Of a DNA stretch of 11,690 bases, positions 1 through 6,169 are shown in pieces. The DNA is taken from positions 1-11,690 of the forward strand of contig QGVC01000083.1 of assembly GCA_003242645.1 (NCBI GenBank), given 5' to 3'. Every line of letters starts with the position of its first letter. Positions within the stretch are counted from its first letter, which is position 1. The position numbers and the translations under genes are program-made. Source of the stretch: Pseudomonadota bacterium (GTDB lineage Bacteria; Pseudomonadota; Alphaproteobacteria; Rhizobiales; Hyphomicrobiaceae). The notes under the pieces were generated by a model, which was given only the letters and a program-made list of their open reading frames with translations, had not been told where the DNA came from and did not search any database.

Positions 1-447
1 TGGAAACCTGAATTGATCGACGCTCTCGGAAACGCAGGGTGTGTCTCGATCGAGGCGGGTGTCGAAAGCCTGAGTGCCGAAGGACGCGACGTGCTGGCAA
101 AGCGTTGCCGGCTGTCAACGGACGAGCTTGCCGAACGACTCATCTACGCCCGCCGCACTGTTCCGTTTGTGCAGGCAAACCTCATCAAGATGGCCGACGA
201 CGATGCGCGCCAGATCGCCGAATGGCGTGAAAAGCTCCAGTCTCATGGCGTCTGGGCCAACGATCCCGTACCGCTCTATCCCTATCCCAGCTCCCCCGAC
301 TACTACCGCCTTTGGGGCGCTCCGGACGATCACGCCTGGGAGCGGGCACACGCCCACTACCTCGCTCAGTTCACTGAGCTCAGTGAGCTCCAGGACGAGA
401 GGCCGCGCCCCTTATCCGAATTGGAGGCAACATGCTGCCAGAACTAG
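1..447 (+). CDS. Radical SAM protein, probable B12-binding type, C-terminal fragment (5' end outside window)
   Basis: The reading frame is open from base 1 and ends in TAG at 445-447, giving 148 residues of the C-terminal part of a longer protein. The segment GCVSIEAGVESLS near the start resembles the late beta-strand and SAM-contacting Glu-Gly region of radical SAM TIM barrels. The following helix (AEGRDVLAK) and the Pro/Tyr-rich stretch PLYPYPSSPDYYRLWG resemble the tail of B12-binding-domain radical SAM proteins found in oligosaccharide-type clusters (family TIGR04295, from memory). The CxxxCxxC cluster motif and any cobalamin domain would lie upstream, so they cannot be checked here. Family members catalyse radical methylations or rearrangements of unactivated carbons. 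The gene overlaps the next glycosyltransferase by 16 nt, so the two are probably co-translated, which suggests a sugar or glycoside substrate. Radical SAM identity is fairly secure; the B12 subtype is less so. Confidence 0.7.
   Translation, partial: WKPELIDALGNAGCVSIEAGVESLSAEGRDVLAKRCRLSTDELAERLIYARRTVPFVQANLIKMADDDARQIAEWREKLQSHGVWANDPVPLYPYPSSPDYYRLWGAPDDHAWERAHAHYLAQFTELSELQDERPRPLSELEATCCQN
371..386. repeat. 16-bp perfect palindrome inside the radical SAM gene
   Basis: TCACTGAGCTCAGTGA equals its own reverse complement over all 16 bases. It lies in the coding sequence about 45 bases before the first glycosyltransferase start and encodes part of a Thr-Glu-Leu-Ser-Glu-Leu stretch. It could be a chance product of the repeated Glu-Leu codons. 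No function is claimed. Confidence 0.5.
423..427 (+). promoter_or_regulatory. Ribosome binding site for first glycosyltransferase
   Basis: GGAGG lies 4 nt before ATG 432, inside the end of the radical SAM gene. It supports 432 over the next in-frame ATG at 474, which has no comparable site and would remove the first beta-strand of the Rossmann fold. Confidence 0.6.
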
Positions 448-1580
448 CACATTCCGGCACCCTTCGCGTATTCATGACTGCCGATGCGGTGGGAGGCGTC
501 TGGCAGTACGCACTGGACCTCGCCCAGGGGCTTAGAGCCTACGATACCGAAACGACCTTATGCGTGCTCGGCCCGCCGCCCAGCCCAGAGCAAAAATCTG
601 CTGCGCGTCGAATCCCTGGATTGCGGCTGATCTGCCTTGACCTCCCCCTCGACTGGACCGCGACGTGCCCCGAGGACGTGCTCGACGCCGCTGCTACGGT
701 GGCGGAGGTGGCGCGCGATGATGGAAGCGCAATCGTCCATCTCAACAGTCCTACATTGGCGGCAGGTCCGCGATTTCCTGTGCCAGTCGTCGCCGTGTGC
801 CATTCATGCATGGCCAGCTGGTGGCAGGCCGTCCGCACTCGCCCCATGTCCCGCCAATTTCGCTGGCATAAGGAGCTTATGGCGCGAGGTCTCGCGAAAG
901 CGGACGCCATAATTGCGCCGAGTGCGGCTTTTGCTCGAACAATCCAGACCGTTTATGACCTCCCGACTCCTCCGAGGGTAGTCTACAATGGCCGCAGGCC
1001 ATGCGTGCGTGAGCCGCTTCCCGAGGGCGCAATTCCCGATACACCTTTCGCCTTTACCGCAGGACGCCTGTGGGACGAAGGCAAGAATCTCCACACGCTG
1101 GACGCGGCGGCCGCGCGCCTGAAACTCCCTGTTTTCGCCGCTGGGCCGCTCAAGGGCCCGAACCGGACAAGCATCAAGCTTTCGCATGTGCGGACGCTTG
1201 GCAATTTGAGCGACGGCCAGATTGCCGAGTGGCTCGCCGCGAAGCCGATTTTTGTGTCGACGGCACGTTATGAGCCATTCGGATTGGCAGCCCTTGAGGC
1301 AGCCGAAGCCGGCTGCGCGCTGGTGCTTTCGGATATCCCAACTTTCCGCGAGCTGTGGGAGGGTGCCGCCTATTTCGTCCCGCCCGATGATGACGCTGCA
1401 TTCGCCAATGCCATCGAGGAGCTCGCCGGCGACGCCCGCCAGCGCACGCTCTACGCTTCCGCTGCACGCCGGCGTGCACGCCGATACACACCCGAAGTAA
1501 TGGCCGCTAAGGTGCGTGCCATCTACGGAGGTCTGCTTTCGAAACGGCGTCAACGGGCCGGTGATGAGGTTCTGGCATGA
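432..1580 (+). CDS. GT4-like (GT-B fold) glycosyltransferase
   Basis: A 382-residue protein with the layout of a retaining GT-B glycosyltransferase of the GT4 type. The N-terminal Rossmann domain opens with LRVFMTADAVGGVWQYALDL (residues 11-30), which carries the Gly-rich acceptor-side loop. VCHSCMASWW (122-131) occupies the place of the usual His-containing loop. The C-terminal donor domain has TAGRLWDEGKN (209-219), with Arg212 and Lys218 in the phosphate-contacting positions, and EPFGLAALE (281-289), the E-x7-E donor-binding motif, followed by the usual AGCALVLSDIPTFRELW segment. Full length, no signal peptide or membrane segment, so probably cytoplasmic. It would transfer a sugar from a nucleotide donor to a growing glycan or small molecule; neither sugar nor acceptor can be deduced. 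It overlaps the upstream radical SAM gene by 16 nt and the next gene by 4 nt (ATGA). Confidence 0.9.
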   Translation: MLPELAHSGTLRVFMTADAVGGVWQYALDLAQGLRAYDTETTLCVLGPPPSPEQKSAARRIPGLRLICLDLPLDWTATCPEDVLDAAATVAEVARDDGSAIVHLNSPTLAAGPRFPVPVVAVCHSCMASWWQAVRTRPMSRQFRWHKELMARGLAKADAIIAPSAAFARTIQTVYDLPTPPRVVYNGRRPCVREPLPEGAIPDTPFAFTAGRLWDEGKNLHTLDAAAARLKLPVFAAGPLKGPNRTSIKLSHVRTLGNLSDGQIAEWLAAKPIFVSTARYEPFGLAALEAAEAGCALVLSDIPTFRELWEGAAYFVPPDDDAAFANAIEELAGDARQRTLYASAARRRARRYTPEVMAAKVRAIYGGLLSKRRQRAGDEVLA

Positions 1581-2686
1581 GGCTCGTCTATTTCGCGCAT
1601 TCCCTAGCCTCATGCTGGAATAACGGAAATGCTCATTTTCTTCGCGGGGTACTCCGGGAGCTTATCGAGCTCGGCCATGACGTGGTGGCGTTTCAGCCCC
1701 GCGATGGCTGGAGCATAGCCAATCTCCTGGCGGATCACAGCCCGCGCGCGCTCACGGCCTTCGCTGCGGCCTATCCTGAGCTGCAGCCCGTTTCCTACGG
1801 TCCCGGTCTTGATCTCGAGGCCTGCGTCGCGAATGCGGATGTCGTCATCGTCCACGAGTGGAACGAGCCGTGGCTGGTGAGCGGTCTTGGCCGGATCAAA
1901 GCGCGTGGCGGACGGTTCACGCTGCTTTTTCACGACACGCATCATCGCACCGTGAGCGAACCTGATGCAATCGCCGGCTTCGACCTCGACGGCTACGACG
2001 CGATCCTCGCGTTTGGGGAAGCACTGGCAGAAGTCTATCGGCGACGGGGCTGGGGGAAAAATGTGCACGTTTGGCACGAGGCAGCGGATATTCGCCTATT
2101 TCGGCCTCCTGAGCAGGAGACGATCCGAAGCGGGCTCGTCTGGATCGGCAACTGGGGCGATGACGAGCGATCCGAGGAAATTACGGATTATCTTTTGCGG
2201 CCTGCTGCCAACGCCGGATTTCCCCTCGACATTTACGGCGTGCGCTACCCGGATGAAGCCATTGAAACGCTGAAAGCGTACGGTGCACGCTATTTCGGAT
2301 GGCTGCCCAATGCGCACGTGCCGGATGTCTTCTCGCACCACCTCGCGACGGTGCACGTGCCGCGGCGGCTCTACGCGGAGCGTTTGCCCGGCATCCCGAC
2401 GATCCGCGTTTTTGAAGCGCTAGCGTGTGGAATTCCGCTTGTCTCGGCCCCCTGGGACGACACCGAGCGTTTATTCCGCCCTGGCGAGGACTTCCTCCTC
2501 GCCCGCAGCCCTGCGGAAATGCTGAAACATCTCTTGGCGCTGAAACATGACGCTGAATTGCGCCAGGCGCTCGCTGCCAACGGATTGGCGACGATCCGGA
2601 GCCGGCACACCTGCCGGCACCGTGTCGAGGAGCTGTTGAGGATTGTCGACGGCATACGCCCCGAGCCGGCGGAGGTGGCCGCATGA
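1577..2686 (+). CDS. CgeB-like glycosyltransferase, first of three tandem paralogues
   Basis: A 369-residue cytoplasmic protein with a GT-B organisation resembling the CgeB/COG4641 group. The N-terminal strand and loop are YFAHSLASCWNNGNAHFLRG (5-24), a degenerate form of the SSxWGNGxATxxR signature of the two downstream genes. The C-terminal donor half contains GLVWIGNWGDDER (186-198) and the nucleotide-sugar segment TIRVFEALACGIPLVSAPWD (275-294), followed by TERLFRPGED. It lacks the Phe/Tyr-Asp-x-Asp-x-Pro motif of its two neighbours and has LLFHDTHHRT (116-125) at the equivalent place, so it is the most divergent of the three. ATG 1577 overlaps the previous stop as ATGA, with GAGG at 1566-1569 as ribosome site. 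Glycosyltransferase family is well supported; the sugar is unknown. Confidence 0.85.
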   Translation: MRLVYFAHSLASCWNNGNAHFLRGVLRELIELGHDVVAFQPRDGWSIANLLADHSPRALTAFAAAYPELQPVSYGPGLDLEACVANADVVIVHEWNEPWLVSGLGRIKARGGRFTLLFHDTHHRTVSEPDAIAGFDLDGYDAILAFGEALAEVYRRRGWGKNVHVWHEAADIRLFRPPEQETIRSGLVWIGNWGDDERSEEITDYLLRPAANAGFPLDIYGVRYPDEAIETLKAYGARYFGWLPNAHVPDVFSHHLATVHVPRRLYAERLPGIPTIRVFEALACGIPLVSAPWDDTERLFRPGEDFLLARSPAEMLKHLLALKHDAELRQALAANGLATIRSRHTCRHRVEELLRIVDGIRPEPAEVAA

Positions 2687-3780
2687 AGGTCGCCTTCTAT
2701 GGGTCGAGTCTTCTGTCCGCCTATTGGAACGGGGCCGCCACCTATTACCGCGGACTTCTGGAAGCACTCGCTCGACGCGGCTACGAAATCACATTCTACG
2801 AGCCCGATGCCTTCGACCGGCAGCAGCACCGCGATATCGAGCCGCCCAGCTGGGCAACAACACGGGTCTATCCCGCCACGCCGCAAGGTGTCGCGGCCGT
2901 TCTCGCGGAAGCCCGCACGGCCGATGTTGTCGTCAAGGCAAGCGGGGTCGGTGTTTTCGACGACGAGCTTCTCGCAGGCATTTTCGAATATGCACGGCTT
3001 GAGGCGAACCGGATTTTCTGGGACGTCGATGCTCCGGCAACGCTCGCCCACATGCGGAGCAACCCGAATCATCCCTTGCGCCGCGTTCTGCACCAGCTCG
3101 ATGCCGTCCTTACCTACGGAGGCGGTCCTCCCGTTGTAGCGGCTTATCAGGAGCTCGGTGCACGTTTTGTGGAGCCTGTCTATAACGCGCTCGATCCAAC
3201 GACGCATTATCCCGTGCGACCTGATCCGCGTTTCTCGGCTGACCTCGCGTTTTTGGGAAATCGGCTACCTGACCGGGAAGCTCGCGTCGAGGAGTTTTTT
3301 CTAGCGCCGGCGCGCGCAGCGCCGGATAAACAATTTTTGATCGGGGGAAATGGCTGGGAGGCACACCAACTCCCTGCCAACGTTCGTCACGTAGGTCACG
3401 TGTATTGCTACGAGCACAATGCCTTCAATGCGACGCCGCTCGCTGTCCTAAATATCGCGCGCGACAGCATGGCAGCCATCGGCTATTCGCCAGCGACACG
3501 GGTGTTCGAGGCGGCAGGAGCGGGCGCCTGCCTGATCACAGATGCCTGGCAAGGAATTGAGCAGTTCCTCACACCTGGCGAAGAAATCCTGGTTGCCCGC
3601 GATGGCCAGGATGTCCTGGCGCATCTCGAAGCGCTGACGCCCAAAATCGCACGCAACATCGGCCGCGCTGCGCGGCAGCGCATTTTGGCAGAGCACACGT
3701 ACGAGCTCAGAGGGGCGCAGGTCGATCGAATTTTGCGCCGGATCGCGTCGGAAAAATCACGGAATGGGAGATCGATGTGA
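2683..3780 (+). CDS. CgeB-like glycosyltransferase, second tandem paralogue
   Basis: A 365-residue GT-B protein. It starts with VAFYGSSLLSAYWNGAATYY (3-22), has IFWDVDAPATLAHM (111-124) in the middle, DLAFLGNRLPDRE (187-199) at the start of the donor domain, and LNIARDSMAAIGYSPATRVF (256-275) followed by EAAGAGACLITDAWQGIEQF (276-295), the nucleotide-sugar region typical of COG4641/Glyco_trans_1-like proteins. These blocks align closely with the next gene, so the two are probably a relatively recent duplication. No signal peptide or membrane helix is visible, so it is probably cytoplasmic. The ATGA overlap with the preceding stop and a strong GGAGG at 2671-2675 (7-nt spacing) fix the start. 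A role as glycosyltransferase is likely; donor and acceptor are unknown. Confidence 0.87.
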   Translation: MKVAFYGSSLLSAYWNGAATYYRGLLEALARRGYEITFYEPDAFDRQQHRDIEPPSWATTRVYPATPQGVAAVLAEARTADVVVKASGVGVFDDELLAGIFEYARLEANRIFWDVDAPATLAHMRSNPNHPLRRVLHQLDAVLTYGGGPPVVAAYQELGARFVEPVYNALDPTTHYPVRPDPRFSADLAFLGNRLPDREARVEEFFLAPARAAPDKQFLIGGNGWEAHQLPANVRHVGHVYCYEHNAFNATPLAVLNIARDSMAAIGYSPATRVFEAAGAGACLITDAWQGIEQFLTPGEEILVARDGQDVLAHLEALTPKIARNIGRAARQRILAEHTYELRGAQVDRILRRIASEKSRNGRSM

Positions 3781-4901
3781 GCAGTCGCCGGCTGCGGATT
3801 GTCGTGCTTGGGCTGAGCCTCTCATCGAGCTGGGGCAACGGACACGCAACGACCTATAGATCGCTTCTAAAGGCGCTTTCGGCACGCGGCCACGACATCT
3901 TGTTTCTCGAGCGCGATGTTTCCTGGTACGCAGCGACACGGGACCTAATAGATCCCGACTACTGCAAGCTCGTATTCTACGAAAGTCTGTCAGATTTAGA
4001 GTTCCATCGCGCAGCAATTGCTTCCGCCGATGCAGTCATCGTCGGCTCATATGTCCCCGATGGAATCGCCGTTGGACATTTTGTGCAAGCAACCGCACGC
4101 GGCATCAGAGCCTTCTACGATATCGATACACCCGTTACACTCGATAAGCTCGACAACGGCACGTGCTCGTATCTCTCTCCAAATCAAATTGCCGGTTACG
4201 ATCTATACCTGTCGTTCACGGGCGGCCCGGTTCTGTCTCAAATAGAACAGGTCTACGGGGCCCCTGCAGCCCGCGCGCTCTATTGCTCCGTTGATCCCGA
4301 TCTTTATGCGCCCATTCGGACGTCATACCGATGGGACTTGAGCTTTCTCGGCACCTATAGTCCCGACCGGCAGCCATTGCTCCAGCGGTTGCTCATCGAG
4401 CCAGCAAAACGCGCGCCACATCTCAAATTCGCGGTTGCTGGCGCGCAGTATCCGAAGAGCATTTCTTGGCCAGCCAATGTGGAGCTTATCGAGCACATTT
4501 CGCCCAAGCAGCATCCAATTTTTTATGGAGCGAGCCGCTTCACGCTCAACGTAACACGCGCGAGCATGGTGCGCGCGGGCTATAGCCCCAGCGTCAGATT
4601 ATTCGAGGCTGCCGCCAGCGGAACCGCAATTATTTCCGATCCATGGCCTGGACTTGAAACGATCCTTAAGCCCGATCGGGACGTTATCATTGCGACGCGA
4701 CTTGAGGATGTGCTGGCCGCATTGCTCAGCATTCCAGACTCGCGCCGCCGCCGTCTGGCGCAGTCCGCGCGCCGCCGAGTGCTTGCCAATCACACCGCCG
4801 CGCATCGTGCGGCCGAGCTGGAAAAATATCTTCTAGAAGCGCTGCAGAGCCGCTCAATTCGAGCACCGTCGTCGTTAACCCGAAGCCTTCAGGCGCAGTG
4901 A
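3777..4901 (+). CDS. CgeB-like glycosyltransferase, third tandem paralogue (GTG start)
   Basis: A 374-residue GT-B protein that begins with GTG overlapping the previous stop as GTGA, with GGGAG at 3766-3770 six bases upstream. Signature blocks are LSLSSSWGNGHATTYRSLL (13-31), AFYDIDTPVTLDKL (112-125), DLSFLGTYSPDRQPLLQRLL (187-206), and LNVTRASMVRAGYSPSVRLF (257-276) followed by EAAASGTAIISDPWPGLETI (277-296). All match the second paralogue in order and spacing. By eye its coding sequence is somewhat richer in A/T than its neighbours. It is the last gene of the tightly overlapping series; a 106-nt gap follows. Predicted role: cytoplasmic glycosyltransferase acting on the same product as its neighbours. 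Specificity is not deducible. Confidence 0.87.
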   Translation: MSSRRLRIVVLGLSLSSSWGNGHATTYRSLLKALSARGHDILFLERDVSWYAATRDLIDPDYCKLVFYESLSDLEFHRAAIASADAVIVGSYVPDGIAVGHFVQATARGIRAFYDIDTPVTLDKLDNGTCSYLSPNQIAGYDLYLSFTGGPVLSQIEQVYGAPAARALYCSVDPDLYAPIRTSYRWDLSFLGTYSPDRQPLLQRLLIEPAKRAPHLKFAVAGAQYPKSISWPANVELIEHISPKQHPIFYGASRFTLNVTRASMVRAGYSPSVRLFEAAASGTAIISDPWPGLETILKPDRDVIIATRLEDVLAALLSIPDSRRRRLAQSARRRVLANHTAAHRAAELEKYLLEALQSRSIRAPSSLTRSLQAQ

Positions 4902-4925
4902 GAGCGAAATAACGGGAAATCGCTC
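4902..4925 (+). repeat. Inverted repeat just after the third CgeB-like gene
   Basis: GAGCGA (4902-4907) and TCGCTC (4920-4925) form a 6-bp stem around a 12-nt loop, starting at the base after the stop codon. No T-tract follows, so it is not a convincing intrinsic terminator. It could stabilise the 3' end of the glycosyltransferase message. Confidence 0.4.
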
Positions 4926-4935
4926 ATCGAAACCC

Positions 4936-4958
4936 GATCCAAAGTTGTGCGTTGGATC
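4936..4958 (+). repeat. 7-bp inverted repeat in leader of the UDP-sugar decarboxylase gene
   Basis: GATCCAA (4936-4942) and TTGGATC (4952-4958) pair perfectly around a 9-nt loop. The 3' arm shares two bases with the next inverted repeat (4957-4988), so both stems cannot be complete at once. This is seen in the sequence; a regulatory role is only inferred. Confidence 0.45.
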
Positions 4959-4988
4959 ACGACGCCGACCGGACCCGCCAGATCGTGA
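4957..4988 (+). repeat. 6-bp inverted repeat directly upstream of the decarboxylase ribosome site
   Basis: TCACGA (4957-4962) and TCGTGA (4983-4988) are complementary with a 20-nt loop and end 6 nt before the Shine-Dalgarno sequence at 4995. The first arm overlaps the 3' arm of the preceding hairpin. The stem is weak and could be chance. Confidence 0.3.
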
Positions 4989-4994
4989 AGAACT

Positions 4995-5002
4995 GGAGAG
5001 AG
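4995..5002 (+). promoter_or_regulatory. Ribosome binding site that sets the decarboxylase start
   Basis: GGAGAGAG lies 5 nt before ATG 5008. It favours this start over the in-frame TTG at 4945, which lies inside an inverted repeat, has no ribosome site, and would add 21 residues with no match to the family. Confidence 0.75.
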
Positions 5003-5007
5003 TTTCA

Positions 5008-6081
5008 ATGAGTAACTCAAAGGGCAAGCTCGTCCTCGTGGCGGGAGGGGCGGGTTTCCTGGGCTCGCATCTTTGCGATGCTCTGATTACTGACGGTGCG
5101 CGAGTGATCTGCCTCGACAACCTCCGGACCGGAACTCTCGAAAACCTGCAACACCTGAAACGAGAACCACGATTTACTTTGGTCGAGGCTGATATTTGCG
5201 AGCCCCTGCCGGCCGCGCTCACGTCCCGCCGTCGGCGCATCGAGGCGATTTTCAATCTCGCGTGCTCCGCCTCACCGGCCCATTATCAAGCCGATCCCGT
5301 GCATACGCTGCTCTCAAGCGTGCTGGGATCGCGCAATCTTCTGGAGCTTGCCGAGCAGACGAACGCCCGCTTTCTCCTTGCCTCGACAAGCGAAGTTTAT
5401 GGCGACCCACAAGTTCATCCGCAGACGGAACGCTATTGGGGGAACGTCAATCCAACCGGCCCAAGGGCATGCTATGATGAAGGCAAGCGCGCCGCTGAGG
5501 CTTTAACGTATGACTTCGCGCGCACCCGCCGAACATCAGTGCGCGTTGCCCGCATCTTCAATACGTACGGGCCGCGCATGCGCACGGACGACGGGCGCGT
5601 TATCTCGAATATCATCTGCCAAGCGCTCGCCGGCCGAGACATCACGATTTATGGGGATGGCGAGCAGACCCGCTCGTTCTGCTATGTGGTCGACCTAGTG
5701 GAGGGGCTGCTGCGTCTGATGTGGCTGCCCGGCAAGGTGCTCGGGCCCGTGAACCTGGGCAATCCCGCCGAGGTCAGCGTCAAGGAGCTCGCGAGGCGCG
5801 TGATCGAGATGACCGGATCGACATCGCGCATCACCTCTCAGCCGCTACCCATCGATGATCCGCGCCGCCGCAAGCCGGATATTTCGCTCGCTCGCGCTCT
5901 GCTCGGATGGTCGCCCAAAGTGAGCCTGAACGAAGGGCTCGCAGCAACGATCGCTTGGTTTACCAAGAAAGAGGGGCTGGGATCGCGCCAGCGCTCGTCA
6001 CGAGGCGTGGCCAGCGTCGATGGCACGGGCCAACCTGCTCCTATGCTCGTGCCTTCCGCGGCTGCCCGCGGCCGCGCGTGA
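5008..6081 (+). CDS. UDP-glucuronate decarboxylase-like NAD-dependent SDR (UDP-xylose synthase type)
   Basis: A 357-residue extended short-chain dehydrogenase/reductase. It has the NAD-binding GGAGFLG motif (13-19), DN at 37-38 for the adenosine ribose, LASTSEVYGDP (124-134) with the catalytic Thr/Ser-Glu, and the catalytic YDEGK (Tyr156, Lys160) in NPTGPRACYDEGKRAAE. RIFNTYGPRM (182-191), YGDGEQTRSFCYVVDLVEG (215-233) and PVNLGNPAEVSV (247-258) are hallmarks of UDP-glucuronate decarboxylases (UXS). These convert UDP-glucuronate to UDP-xylose and CO2 through a bound NAD-linked 4-keto intermediate in the cytoplasm. The fold ends near residue 318; the last 40 residues are a low-complexity Gly/Ser/Ala/Arg tail not usual in the family. 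In context it would make a pentose donor for the upstream glycosyltransferases. A related dTDP- or UDP-sugar epimerase or dehydratase is possible but fits the motifs less well. Confidence 0.85.
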   Translation: MSNSKGKLVLVAGGAGFLGSHLCDALITDGARVICLDNLRTGTLENLQHLKREPRFTLVEADICEPLPAALTSRRRRIEAIFNLACSASPAHYQADPVHTLLSSVLGSRNLLELAEQTNARFLLASTSEVYGDPQVHPQTERYWGNVNPTGPRACYDEGKRAAEALTYDFARTRRTSVRVARIFNTYGPRMRTDDGRVISNIICQALAGRDITIYGDGEQTRSFCYVVDLVEGLLRLMWLPGKVLGPVNLGNPAEVSVKELARRVIEMTGSTSRITSQPLPIDDPRRRKPDISLARALLGWSPKVSLNEGLAATIAWFTKKEGLGSRQRSSRGVASVDGTGQPAPMLVPSAAARGRA

Positions 6082-6114
6082 CATCCACATTTGCTGCGAC
6101 TTGCGGCTGCGGTG

Positions 6115-6143
6115 AGGAACCGCCGGCCTGCCGCGCGGTTCCT
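6115..6143 (+). terminator. Hairpin downstream of the glycan cluster, possible terminator
   Basis: AGGAACCGC (6115-6123) pairs perfectly with GCGGTTCCT (6135-6143), and an inner CGGC/GCCG (6124-6127, 6130-6133) extends the stem past a one-base bulge. It starts 34 nt after the decarboxylase stop. No run of T follows, so it may be Rho-assisted, a 3'-end stabiliser, or an operator for the topoisomerase gene. Confidence 0.4.
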
Positions 6144-6169
6144 GTAAACCGGGTTGTAGGACATCCTGC

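Noticed and set aside
804..1613. 269-codon open frame on the - strand opposite the first glycosyltransferase
   Set aside because: Composition is Arg/Cys/Ala-rich with no family resemblance, and the + strand frame carries a complete GT-B motif set.
2371..3207. 278-codon open frame on the - strand across two glycosyltransferase genes
   Set aside because: It crosses the junction of two well-supported + strand genes and shows no domain or ribosome site.
4945..5007. Upstream TTG start for the decarboxylase gene
   Set aside because: The added 21 residues do not match the family, the TTG lies within an inverted repeat, and ATG 5008 has a good ribosome site.
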